From NCBI RefSeq assembly GCF_039975415.1, contig NZ_JBDWHD010000010.1: a stretch of 64,000 bases of DNA; one strand, 5' to 3'. Source of the DNA: Ascidiaceihabitans sp039975415. GTDB taxonomy: Bacteria; Pseudomonadota; Alphaproteobacteria; Rhodobacterales; Rhodobacteraceae. Made by a program: the position numbers and the translations under genes. Numbering within the stretch: the first letter of the stretch is position 1; each line of letters opens with the position of its first letter. The notes below the pieces were generated by a model. It did no database searches. It had not been told where the DNA came from and saw nothing but the letters and a program-made list of their open reading frames with translations. Positions 9,045 through 18,364 of this stretch are shown piece by piece.

Positions 9045-11006
9045 TCAGTCTTGCGTCAAAGCTGCGTCAAGGGGCATGCCTGCGCTTAACAGTCGATCGC
9101 AAAACTGCCTGCGCGTGTCTTCTGACCGGAAGGCCGCACGTTTGAAGAATTCGGAGACCGAGAAACCTTGTTCTACTTCAGCATGTTGGGATGCAAGGTA
9201 GCGGGCGTCATTCAATCGGCCCACCGCAACCAATGCCGCAATGGTTGTCCGCATATTTGAGGCGTAGTTGGGCACACGTTCGTAAGATGACTGCCCCAAA
9301 GCCGCCGCCCGTTCAAAATCACCGATCCCGTAACACGCAACACTTAAGAAATGTTCGTTGCGAAATACGAAAGGGTCCAAAGGAGACAGCTTCATCGCCT
9401 TCTCACCGATTGCAACACCGCGCTCTGGCTGCCCGAGAAAGGCAAAATTCGGCACGGTCCATATCAGCGTTTCCGCATCATTCGGCCCAAGTTCCAGCGC
9501 TGTTTCAAAAGCTTGCTCTGCCTTGCCATACCGTCGGTGCATCACAAGCTGGCTGTGTCCCCAAAGCGCAAGTGCCCTTCCGTCGCCTGGCGACAGGGAA
9601 ATGGCTTTTTGCAGATGCCCTTCCAGTGCCACCTGATCGTCTTGGGGGGTGCGCGACCAACCCTGCCAAATCGCAATCGCAAACCACTCGGCCATCAGCG
9701 CATGGGCGGGCGCAAAATACGGGCTTTGGGTTGTGGCATGTTTCAACAGGACCCCTGCCCGTTCAAATTCCGGCCATGACAGTTGAAAAATCAGATCCTT
9801 GGCGCGCAGCAACAAATGATACGGTTCCAGTTCGGTCAACGGGGTGGCCACCGTGCGCGTCAATTCAGCCGAGTTGATAGAGGGTGAAACAACCTGAACA
9901 ATTTCAGCCGCAATCGGAATATTCACGTCGTACAAATCATCCAAAGCGCAGACGTGCCGGTTGGCCCAGACCACCCGATTGTCAGACGTCTTTGCAAGCT
10001 GCACCGAAATCACGGCCTTTTCACCATCCGTTCTGATCGCGCCCGTTACGGCATATGTGGCCTGCAACACACGCCCGATTTCCCGCGGTTCGGGGTGCTG
10101 GCGCAAAAACCTGCGTGTTGAATTGCTGGAAATAACCGCCGGGGCGCGAAGCCCAGCAAGCTGGCATGTCACATGATCCAGGAGACCGATGATGATATGC
10201 TCAGGTAAATCAGTGCCCGCCGCATCAAAAGGCAAAACCGCCACAGAAACTTCATCAGACACGGCCGGCATCACGCTGACAGGGTTTTTATCTTTGGCCA
10301 GTTTTATTGATACGGCCAGATCCTGCGTTTCAACGGATGGCTCCGCGCCCAATTCCCTATCCAGCATTTCGAAAAAATCGCCATAAACACGTAGCGCCGC
10401 GACGGAATTGTTCAGTTCGGTATGCGACGCCATAACAACGCGCACTGCGTCTTCGTCAAAGGAGTCCAGGTCCTGGGCAGCTTTCGCCAATCTGTTGCGC
10501 ATCCGCGCGGGCAAGGCCCTGTCAGAATACTGCGTTTGCAAACAAGTCGCGACACGCGCGACAATGCGTTCCCGCTGCACCCTGAGCCAAACTGACAGGT
10601 CTTCGCTGATGTCTTCCAGATCTGCCAATGCACGTGGCAACGCACCGACCTGTGCCAAAGTATGTTCGTTGTGCTCTCCGCCCTCCAGCCGCCCGATCAG
10701 CACATCAACGTCTGTGGAAATCCTGCTTTGATCCAGACTGATATCATTGCGCGACTGCTGAAGAAGATCGGCATCTTGCAGGTCCTGTTTCAAAACCAGC
10801 ATCAACTGACGCAAAGACGCCCGCGCATTTGTGGCCGGAACATCTGGCCACAAAAGCTGCGCCAGATACTCGCGGCTGCGCATTCCACCGGTGGTCAAAG
10901 CCAAAAAGGTGATCAAAGCACGGGCTCTGGGCGCTTTGATCTGAAATGTTTTATCTTCGAAGGAAAGCCTCCAAAAATCAGTTATTTCAAGTACATATCC
11001 AGTCAT
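9045..11006 (-). CDS. SARP/AfsR-like regulator: winged helix, BTAD, TolB-like segment and TPR array
   Basis: 653 residues. Residues about 1-95 form an OmpR-like winged-helix region (KAPRARALITFLAL; SREYLAQLLWPD; ARASLRQLMLVLKQDL), followed by a bacterial-transcriptional-activator helical domain to about 240. Near residue 255 VSVAVLPFDAAG marks the TolB/adenylate-cyclase-associated fold common in such regulators. The C-terminal third has TPR-like helical pairs (AEQAFETALELGPNDAETL; GVAIGEKAMKLSPLDPFVF). There is no P-loop ATPase domain, unlike full AfsR. It is the first gene of a unit with the PAP2 and papain-like genes, so it may activate them. Signal and targets are unknown. Confidence 0.8.
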   Translation of the reverse strand: MTGYVLEITDFWRLSFEDKTFQIKAPRARALITFLALTTGGMRSREYLAQLLWPDVPATNARASLRQLMLVLKQDLQDADLLQQSRNDISLDQSRISTDVDVLIGRLEGGEHNEHTLAQVGALPRALADLEDISEDLSVWLRVQRERIVARVATCLQTQYSDRALPARMRNRLAKAAQDLDSFDEDAVRVVMASHTELNNSVAALRVYGDFFEMLDRELGAEPSVETQDLAVSIKLAKDKNPVSVMPAVSDEVSVAVLPFDAAGTDLPEHIIIGLLDHVTCQLAGLRAPAVISSNSTRRFLRQHPEPREIGRVLQATYAVTGAIRTDGEKAVISVQLAKTSDNRVVWANRHVCALDDLYDVNIPIAAEIVQVVSPSINSAELTRTVATPLTELEPYHLLLRAKDLIFQLSWPEFERAGVLLKHATTQSPYFAPAHALMAEWFAIAIWQGWSRTPQDDQVALEGHLQKAISLSPGDGRALALWGHSQLVMHRRYGKAEQAFETALELGPNDAETLIWTVPNFAFLGQPERGVAIGEKAMKLSPLDPFVFRNEHFLSVACYGIGDFERAAALGQSSYERVPNYASNMRTTIAALVAVGRLNDARYLASQHAEVEQGFSVSEFFKRAAFRSEDTRRQFCDRLLSAGMPLDAALTQD

Positions 11007-11200
11007 ATGTTTTTCTTTAGCTCACTCCGGGGTGATGTCAAAACCAAATCTAGACCCCCCCCCACGTAAATACACCAACGCAAACGTGCCACCTTGATAC
11101 AGGGCAGGTCAAATAAAGTTTACGTTGCGGAACCAATCAAAAGCGCGCATGCGCGAGAAGGCCACATCGACGCCCTCCGTTTCGTAATTTTGCCGCCGCT

Positions 11201-12197
11201 TTAGAACCGCTGCGGCGAAAACGGGGACAGGTCTGTGTTGGGCACCATCATCAAACCGTAGTGGGAATGTCCAAACGCCGTGAACAGCCCTTGCGCCCCG
11301 TCCACAGGCCCCAAAACAGGTAGGCTGTCCGGAAATGAGGGCCGCCGCCCCATCCGAAACACAGTCCCTTCTGTATCAAGATCAGGAAACATCGCCTTGG
11401 CTTGGGCCTGCAGCAATGCCTTTTTGCGAGGGTTCGCTGGCGCGTCAAACGCGCCAAATTCCGACGATCCGGCGACACGGACACCGTCCGACATCGAACT
11501 TGCCACGATCTTGGCGTCTACATCCATGACAAAATTGTTGATGCTTGTTGCGGCATTGGGGAATTCAACGGTGTATCCCCGCTCTGCCACAAGCGGAACA
11601 TCCAAGCCCAAAGGTTTCAGCAAAGCGGCACTCCAAACCCCTGCTGCAATCACAAAGTTTTTTGTCTGCACCGCGCCGCTCGAGGTGGCAAGCCCCGATG
11701 TCCCGTCGGCTTGCCGGGTCAGTCCGGACACATCGGTGCGCAAAACTTCGGCACCTTGGTCCAACGCCTTTTGCGCCAGCGCAGTCCCGATACGCCCCGG
11801 GGATACAGCCCGCGCCTGCCCCTTGATCAAGACCGCCGCTTTGAAGGCTGGCGACAATGCAGGTTCAAGCTGGCGCAGTGCGTCCCCCCCAACCAATTTA
11901 AGCTCTGCCCCTTTGTTTTAACGGATTTCGCAGCCCAAATCGTTCAAACTGGCCTTGGGTGCGTTTCGGAAAGCATGCACATAGAAACTGTCAGCCACCA
12001 GATGCTCATGGCCTGTGCCCTGCAGATGCCTGCGCTACAATGGACCAAGGGGAAATAATGCCCGCGTTGCCATATGACGTTTCTTGCCCAGGTGCGCCGC
12101 GATCAATCAACCGCACCCTAACGCCGCGGTCTTGCAAAGACAGGGCGCTGCAAATGCCAACAATACCTGCGCCTAGAATGGTGACTGTATCGTCCAT
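11201..12197 (-). pseudogene. Decayed FAD-dependent D-amino-acid dehydrogenase-like (DAO family) gene
   Basis: The N-terminal Rossmann motif is intact (MDDTVTILGAGIVGICSAL, ATG at 12195-12197, then ETSYGNAGIISPWSIV). After that the frame runs into a stop at 12006. The rest of the protein reappears in another frame from about 12000 (KASLNDLG, ELKLVGGDALRQLEP) and continues to PFSPQRF at 11201. Compared with what is known of DAO-family dehydrogenases, roughly 100 residues are missing after SPWSIV and about 16 near the C-terminus, where VPNT joins directly to DLSPF. An in-frame TAA also lies near 11920. It is the distal gene of the broken TRAP cluster. Confidence 0.8.
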
Positions 12198-13591
12198 CGC
12201 AGACCCTTCACACAAGATGCCTGCACACAAGATGATCGTCATAGTCAGATCAAATCCGCCGCCAGTGAAGTTCCACAAAACAAACGCAATGAAAGCGGCT
12301 GAATACACCAATGTTGGGGGCTCTTTCAGCCGTGACATGCCAGTGACCACAACCAGCGAGATGCCGCAAAAGGCAGACATGAACGGCGTGTAGACAGAAA
12401 AAAGCATCACAAGCAGCCCCACCAACAGCACGATATTTGCCCAGCCTTCAGACCAAACCGCCTTGAGTTTGGGCAGTTGTTCCTTGGTCAAACCTTTCAG
12501 GTCCAGCTTACGCGCCATCAGGTGCACAACGGTGAACACGCCGGCATAATGTAGCAGCGCGGGGAAAATGGCAGCGATCACAATGGTGGTGTAGGGAAGT
12601 TCCAGAAATTCGGCCATGATAAAGGCCGCAGCCCCCATGATCGGCGGTGTGATTTGCCCGCCTGCAGATGATGCCGCTTCAACGCCGCCTGCAAAGGGCC
12701 CCAGATAGCCCAAGCGTTTTATTTTGGGGATTGTCAATGCGCCCGTGGACACGGTGTTGGCCACGGAAGATCCTGAAATCATGCCGAAAAATGCCGACGA
12801 CACAACAGAGACCTTCGCAGACCCGCCCGTATAACGCCCCGCCAGAATTGTAGCATTGTCGATGAACAACTGACCCAGCCCTGTGCGCTGCGCGACCACT
12901 CCAAACAACACGAAATGAAAATCGATAGTAGAGACCACCCACAGCGTCACCCCAAAGACGCCTTATTGCGGGAAGTACATCGATGACACAGAGATTTTGA
13001 AATTCACCCCCGGATGTTTCAACAGACCGGGAAAACACTGGCCCAGCAAGGCGTAGGAAATAAAGACGCAAATGATCAGCGGCAAAACCCAGCCCAATGT
13101 GCGGCGGGCAATGTCCAGAACCAGCAAAATTATGACCACGCCAAAGAACACATCATAAGTGTTGGGATTGCCCGTGCGAAACGTCTGTTCTTCGATGCCC
13201 AATATCGGAACACCGCGCCATGCAAAGCCCACGTACAAGGCAGACGCCACCCCCAAACCCATGAAAACAATGTCGCAAACGGGAATATTGCCAATGCGTA
13301 ATGCGCTGGCTTTCATCGCAAACAGGCTTTTCGATCCGATGATGGGGAACAGCGCATACGTCAGGATAAACAGGCCAGTCAGGTGCCAGCCCATGTGCCA
13401 ATGATCGGCAGGCAGCCGAAACCGGCAGTGATTTAATGATAGATAGCAAATGTCAGGGCAACGGCGCACAAAACAACGCCTGTTGCAGGACCAACCGCAC
13501 GGGTGGCGGAACCTTCGTCGTATTTTTCTTCGATGGCTGCCAGCTTTTCGGCGGTCAGCTCGTGGGTCTCTGTTTGGTCGGATGCTGACAT
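12198..13591 (-). pseudogene. Decayed fused TRAP transporter permease (DctQM-like)
   Basis: Would have been the membrane subunit of a TAXI-type TRAP importer. Starting at the ATG at 13589-13591 (MSASDQTETHEL), the frame stops after 52 codons at TAA 13433-13435. The homologous protein resumes in a different frame (LPADHWHMGWHLTGLF), so there is also a frameshift near 13415. That frame hits a second in-frame TAA at 12963-12965, then continues with GVFGVTLWVVSTIDFHF and the typical GGVEAASSAGGQITPPIMGAAAF region. The C-terminal end runs without a stop into the adjacent DAO frame. With these disruptions a functional protein is not possible without massive readthrough. Confidence 0.85.
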
Positions 13592-13686
13592 GGGGGTCCC
13601 CTAGGATTGCGCGTGCGGGCAAGGCCTGCGACGCCCGCGAAAACGGGCACCACAAAATGTCATATCTCAGGAAAAGAGATCGGGGA

Positions 13687-14400
13687 TTACTTTAGAAGAC
13701 CGGCTTCCTTGTAAAACTTCTCGGCGCCTGCATCCAAAGGCACGCCGAGCGCTGCACCACCGTCAAATGCCGTGTCAGGCGTGATTTTCTTGCCTTTGGC
13801 ATGGCCATTGTCCAGCAACTTGCGCGTATTGGCGTTCCACAGCGCCTTGGTCAAACCATAGACCAGCTCGTCAGACAGATCAGCAGATACCACCAGCATT
13901 GCAGAGACAGCTGGTGTCAGCACGTCACTGTCCACACCTTCATATACACCGCCGGGAATCTTCGACGGGATGTAGGCGGGAATGACTTCGTTGATCTTGG
14001 CCAGATCTTCTTCGGTCAAGGAATGCAGGCTCATGCCTTTGGTCGATGCCAACTGAACCATCGCTGCCACAGGCCAGCTTGCCACATAGAAATAGGCATC
14101 GATTTGACCGTCAGCCAGACGTTCCGCAGATTGGCTGTTGCTCAATTCGGCCTCGTCCATGTTGTCGCGATTGACGCCCCATGCATCCAGCATTTGCAAA
14201 ACGGCCACTTGTGTGACGGACCCCGCCTGCGCAATATCAACACGTTTGCCTTCAACGTCGCCAAGATCCGAGATTGTTGTGCCTTTTGGCATGACCAGGT
14301 TTAGATCCTCGGGGAAAAGATCGGCGACGATGCACAACTTCGGATGCGGTTCGCCGTCGAATTTACCTTCGCCCAGCTCAAAGTTTTTCGGGAAGTCATG
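13687..14400 (-). pseudogene. 5'-truncated TAXI-family TRAP solute receptor
   Basis: The C-terminal two thirds of a TAXI periplasmic receptor is open (GTTISDLGDVEGKRVDIAQAGSVTQ; SAERLADGQIDAYFYVASWP; ending YKEAGLLK). The homologous frame can be followed back to about 14400 (FPKNFELGEGKFDGEP), where it stops resembling the family. No start, signal peptide or first roughly 100 residues are present. At that point a plus-strand LysR fragment begins, so both genes appear truncated by one deletion. It lies upstream of the broken TRAP permease. Confidence 0.75.
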
Positions 14401-15153
14401 GAAATAGGGTCCGTGTCACAGATCGCCAAAACACTCGGACGCACGCAACCCGCCATCAGCCTTGCTATCAAGACTTTGGAAAAGTCTGGATCTGACACTG
14501 TTTGAACGGCGCGGCAGACAGTTGGTTCCAGTACCTGAAGCCCGTTATTTGAGGGTGGAAGCTACCGAGATTTTAAACCGGGTGTCCACGGTTTCAGCCA
14601 CCATGAAGGGCCTTAGATCCACCGAAACTGGCAGTTTGAATTTGGCCGACATGCCCGGAATATCCGCAAATATATTTCCAAAATTCATAAGTGAAAATGT
14701 GGCCACTGACCCGCAGTTCAGCACCACTATTGCGTCACGTAGCACGTCGCAAATTCGTGAACTTGCGAGCACCCAAAGCATCGACTTCGGCTTTTCCAAC
14801 TTTGACGAACCTTTTGGAAACAAACCATAATATGCAACACAAATCATCAGCGCCAATTGCTACTGCGCCTTATTCCCTTCATCGCTTTGGGGCATTGCTG
14901 CACAATATTGGATCCTTTGACCCTTGTGACGGAACGCGAATTGGACATTGCCAAAGGCCAAATCATTTTTCGCCCTTTTGACGCATCTGTACGTTACGAA
15001 TACGCAATTCTGACGCCCCTGCACCGTCCACCATCAAGACTGGCAACGCGGGTAAAACGCGACTGGATGCAAACGCTTTACGAAATGTTGGAAAGCATCG
15101 GCGCAGCCCCAGCCCATCATCCGCGTTTGACCGATGAAGACCATGCGCTTTGA
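14400..15153 (+). pseudogene. Truncated and frameshifted LysR-family regulator
   Basis: Starts abruptly inside the LysR helix-turn-helix (GSVSQIAKTLGRTQPAIS, with TLEKS ending that frame near 14486). It continues in the next frame as LDLTLFERRGRQLVPVPEA up to a stop at 14830, and resumes in a third frame from about 14857 as the end of a LysR effector domain (IIFRPFDASVRYEYAIL; TPLHRPPSRLATRVKRDW) to 15153. The middle of the effector domain is also shorter than usual. It was probably the divergent regulator of the TRAP/DAO cluster. Confidence 0.75.
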
Positions 15154-15173
15154 CGCGGCCATTGGGTTCTTTG

Positions 15174-16064
15174 TCACTTTTCCTTAGCCCAAATCTTCAT
15201 CAAGGATTGCGCAATTTCTTCATTCTGGTTTGCGTAAACCACCACCTGCAGCGCTTCTTGCCCGTAGCGCGTGGCCAACGAAATGAGGTCTCCACTTTCA
15301 ATTTCGCGGTAGGCCATGCTGAAGGGAATCCACCCCACTCCGAGGCCTTTTAATACAAGTTCACGCGTTCCGCTGGAAAACGCCGACACGATGAAACTGT
15401 TGGCGCCGGACCCCGCCTTACCCAACGACGTCGGAATGTTGCGCAACACCTCACCAAAATAGCTGTCTTCGGGGTAAACAATCGCGGGTGTGTCCGCAGG
15501 GATGTCCCCCATGTCCGTCACCACGTAACGCAAAGCGCCCCCCACAACCGGCACCAGATAGTCGCTGCCCCAAACGCCCCTTTGGACATCGGGGCCAAAT
15601 TGCAACGCGCCAACTGTTTCGGCCTCATAGCATAGCAGCATGCTGGTATCGCCACGCAAAAACATCGAAACACAATCGTTCAGATTGCCCGCACGCAACC
15701 TGAATTGCAGGCCCGGAAAATGCTGCTTTGCCCGCAGTGCCATGTCCGGAAATGTCGCACAAATCGGCGCGTGCTGGGCAGCCAAAGCAACGGTCATCTG
15801 AGAGCTGTCAAAATGCGCAATTTTTGTGCGCAGCTCACGAAGCCGCGTCATCAGGGCGCGGATTTCATCTTCGTTGGACAGCAGTGCTGCGCTGATGTCC
15901 ACTCGGTTGGCCTGCCGTTCCAAAACCGTCACGCCCAACCAGTCTTCGAACCCGCGTATGCGCCGCGAAAACGCAGGTTGCGTGATATTGCGACGTGCTG
16001 CTGCACGCGACAGGTTTCCTTCTTCCAGTAACGCAAGAACGTCATCCAGCCATTGAAATTGCAT
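15174..16064 (-). CDS. LysR-family transcriptional regulator
   Basis: 296 residues from the ATG at 16064 (MQFQWLDDVLALLEEGNLS); longer upstream reading adds non-homologous residues and is rejected. The HTH is intact (NLSRAAARRNITQPAFSRRIRGFEDWLG), followed by a LysR substrate-binding fold. It is divergent from the PLP enzyme at 16163 with an inverted repeat in the shared gap, so it is the likely regulator of the PLP enzyme and ABC transporter operon, comparable to CuyR in cysteate degradation. The effector is unknown. Confidence 0.88.
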   Translation of the reverse strand: MQFQWLDDVLALLEEGNLSRAAARRNITQPAFSRRIRGFEDWLGVTVLERQANRVDISAALLSNEDEIRALMTRLRELRTKIAHFDSSQMTVALAAQHAPICATFPDMALRAKQHFPGLQFRLRAGNLNDCVSMFLRGDTSMLLCYEAETVGALQFGPDVQRGVWGSDYLVPVVGGALRYVVTDMGDIPADTPAIVYPEDSYFGEVLRNIPTSLGKAGSGANSFIVSAFSSGTRELVLKGLGVGWIPFSMAYREIESGDLISLATRYGQEALQVVVYANQNEEIAQSLMKIWAKEK

Positions 16065-16093
16065 TGTGCACACCCTTCTGCTCAAACAAATTA

Positions 16094-16107
16094 TATGAGC
16101 AGTCATA
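16094..16107. promoter_or_regulatory. Candidate LysR-regulator site
   Basis: TATGA (16094-16098) and TCATA (16103-16107) form an inverted repeat with a 4-base spacer, i.e. a T-N12-A type dyad in the LysR/PLP-enzyme divergent gap. Its position argues against the earliest in-frame start of the PLP gene at 16118. Confidence 0.4.
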
Positions 16108-16162
16108 GAAAATAGCATTGTTTTTCTGCGTGGCCATAGGCGATGCTTTGCCTGAGCGACAC

Positions 16163-17284
16163 ATGGGGGATATCGTGACTGCAACTGATGATATGATTGG
16201 GCCAGATGCAACGGGGCAAAACGCAATGGGGTCGGCTGATCTTATGGCCAGCCGCTGCAAGGACCTTGCTGTGCGCTTGGCGAAATTTCCGCGCGTTGCA
16301 TTGGGGCACTTCCCAACACCGCTTGAACCTATGGACCGCCTAAGCGAAGAATTGGGCGGCCCGCGCCTTTGGGTGAAACGCGACGACTGCACCGGCCTGT
16401 CGTCCGGAGGCAACAAAACCAGAAAGCTGGAATTTCTGATGGCGGACGCCCAAAAACAGGGTGCAGACACAATCATCACCCAAGGTGCAACGCAATCAAA
16501 CCACGCCCGACAAACAGCGGCTGCGGCCGCGAAGCTGGGCATGGCATGCCACATCCTGCTGGAAGATCGCACAGGATCAAATGACGGCAGCTACATCATG
16601 AACGGCAACGTGTTGCTGGATCGCTTGCATGGTGCAAGCGTGTCCAAACGCAGCGGTGGCACAGACATGAATGCCGAAATGGAAACGCTGGCCGATACGT
16701 TGCACCAACAAGGCAAGACGCCCTACATTATCCCCGGCGGCGGGTCGAACACCACCGGCGCTTTGGGGTACGTCAATTGCGCCCGCGAATTGGTTGATCA
16801 GGCCGGTGCCGTGGGGTTGGACATTGACGCGCTGGTGCATGCCACAGGCAGTTCAGGCACGCAGGCGGGGCTTGTGACCGGACTGGCCGCAATCGAAAGC
16901 GATATCCACCTTCTGGGCATTGGCGTACGTGCGCCACAAGACAAACAAGAAGGCATGGTGCATGATTTGGCCCAGCGCACAGCGGCACATCTGGGCATCC
17001 AGACCGATATTCCACGCAGTTCAGTGCGCGCCAACTGCGACTATGTCGGTCCCGGATACGGTTTGCCCACCGACGGGATGATCGCCGCATTGAAACTGTT
17101 GGCCCAGACCGAAGGGCTTTTGTTTGATCCGGTCTATTCCGGCAAAGGGCTGGACGGATTGATAGATTTGACCCGGAAGGGGCATTTCGATGGTATGAAC
17201 AACGTGGTGTTCCTGCACACTGGCGGCAGCGCTGCATTGTTTGGCTATCCCGACACCTTCGGCTTGCCCGGCTACTCTGCCTAA
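16163..17284 (+). CDS. PLP-dependent D-cysteine desulfhydrase / L-cysteate sulfo-lyase-like enzyme
   Basis: Fold-type-II PLP enzyme of the ACC-deaminase/D-cysteine desulfhydrase family. The cofactor lysine lies in SSGGNKTRKLEFLMADA, followed by ITQGATQSNHARQ and the phosphate-binding region IIPGGGSNTTGALGY. Such enzymes release sulfide from D-cysteine or, as CuyA in roseobacters, sulfite from L-cysteate, giving pyruvate and ammonia. The start is uncertain: 16118, 16163 and 16244 are in frame. 16244 would give the usual family length (346 residues), and the LysR dyad at 16094 disfavours 16118. Its neighbours are a LysR gene and a betaine-type ABC transporter. No sulfite exporter is nearby, so the substrate remains open. 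Confidence 0.85.
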   Translation: MGDIVTATDDMIGPDATGQNAMGSADLMASRCKDLAVRLAKFPRVALGHFPTPLEPMDRLSEELGGPRLWVKRDDCTGLSSGGNKTRKLEFLMADAQKQGADTIITQGATQSNHARQTAAAAAKLGMACHILLEDRTGSNDGSYIMNGNVLLDRLHGASVSKRSGGTDMNAEMETLADTLHQQGKTPYIIPGGGSNTTGALGYVNCARELVDQAGAVGLDIDALVHATGSSGTQAGLVTGLAAIESDIHLLGIGVRAPQDKQEGMVHDLAQRTAAHLGIQTDIPRSSVRANCDYVGPGYGLPTDGMIAALKLLAQTEGLLFDPVYSGKGLDGLIDLTRKGHFDGMNNVVFLHTGGSAALFGYPDTFGLPGYSA

Positions 17285-17332
17285 AAAAATAAACTGCAAT
17301 AATAAAAAGCCGACCCAACAAGGAGACAAAAC

Positions 17333-18292
17333 ATGACACTCAAAAAGAAACTAATGACCGCGGCCTTCGCAAGCGTGATAGCTGTTCCCGCCTTTGCCGA
17401 AGAGGTGAATATCGGCGTTCCCACATGGACAGGGGCGCAAGCCATTGCCTATGTTCTGGGCGAAGTCGTGACCACCCGCATCGGCGGTACGGTCGATTAT
17501 GTGCCCGGCAACAACGCGACGATTTTTCAGGCCATGGACCAAGGCGAAGGGGATATTGATGTCCACCCCGACGTTTGGCTGCCAAATCAGGAAAGTTTTA
17601 CCAAACAATATGTTGACGGTGCCGGCACCGTGTCGTTGTCCGGCAATCCGTATCAGGGCAATCAGGGGTTTTGCGTCTCAAAAGACTTTGCCGCCGCCAA
17701 CAGCATCACAGATATCGCTGATCTTGGCCGCCCCGACGTGGCCGCGTTGATGGACAGCGATGGCAATGGCTTGGGCGAGATGTGGATCGGTGCCCCCGGC
17801 TGGGCCTCTGCCAATGTCAACGAAGTGAAAGTGCGCGACTACGGATTGCTCGATTTCATCGAACCCATTCGCGCAGAAGAAGCGGTAAAGACAGCCCGCA
17901 TCAAAGACAGCATCGCCAAGGGTGAAGGCTATGCATTCTATTGCTATGAGCCACACGCCGTTTGGTACATGTTTGATGTCGTGATGCTGACAGAACCAAC
18001 ATATGACCCCGCCAAATACAAGATGGTTCAGCCTTCGGACGATGCAGACTGGTACAAAAACTCGATGGTTGCGACCAAGGATGATCTGAAACAAGTGCAA
18101 ATTGCATGGTCAAATTCATTGCCCGAGCGGTCCCCCGCGATTGCAGAGTTCTTTGCGAACTTCAATTTGACCGCCGACGATGTCAGCAGCCTTGCGTTTG
18201 AAATCAGCGCCAATGGCCGTGAACCGGCAGATGTGGCCGCCGAATGGGTTGCTGCAAATTCCGACCGTGTTGATGCGATGCTGGGTCTTTGA
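17333..18292 (+). CDS. Glycine-betaine/proline-type ABC transporter substrate-binding protein
   Basis: Periplasmic receptor of the ProX/OpuAC family, 319 residues with a clear signal peptide (MTLKKKLMTAAFASVIAVPAFA, cleavage before EEVNIGVP). Aromatic-rich segments TWTGAQA, HPDVWLPNQ and CYEPHAVWYMF fit a binding pocket for a quaternary-ammonium or zwitterionic ligand. AAGGAG precedes the start. It lies 48 bases after the PLP enzyme and ahead of the cognate ATPase and permease, separated from the ATPase by a strong hairpin that would raise receptor over ATPase expression. The ligand may be a sulfonated or methylated amino acid degraded by the neighbouring enzyme; that is inference. Confidence 0.9.
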   Translation: MTLKKKLMTAAFASVIAVPAFAEEVNIGVPTWTGAQAIAYVLGEVVTTRIGGTVDYVPGNNATIFQAMDQGEGDIDVHPDVWLPNQESFTKQYVDGAGTVSLSGNPYQGNQGFCVSKDFAAANSITDIADLGRPDVAALMDSDGNGLGEMWIGAPGWASANVNEVKVRDYGLLDFIEPIRAEEAVKTARIKDSIAKGEGYAFYCYEPHAVWYMFDVVMLTEPTYDPAKYKMVQPSDDADWYKNSMVATKDDLKQVQIAWSNSLPERSPAIAEFFANFNLTADDVSSLAFEISANGREPADVAAEWVAANSDRVDAMLGL

Positions 18293-18314
18293 TCCTCAAC
18301 GCAACTTGATCAAA

Positions 18315-18339
18315 GCCGGCGCGGACACTCTGCGCCGGC
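18315..18339 (+). terminator. Intra-operon hairpin between receptor and ATPase genes
   Basis: Perfect 8-bp GC stem GCCGGCGC / GCGCCGGC followed by CTTCTTAA. As the downstream gene starts at 18365, this probably acts as a partial terminator or 3' stabiliser that keeps receptor mRNA abundant. Confidence 0.6.
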
Positions 18340-18364
18340 CTTCTTAATGGTGGGTGGGGCAACC

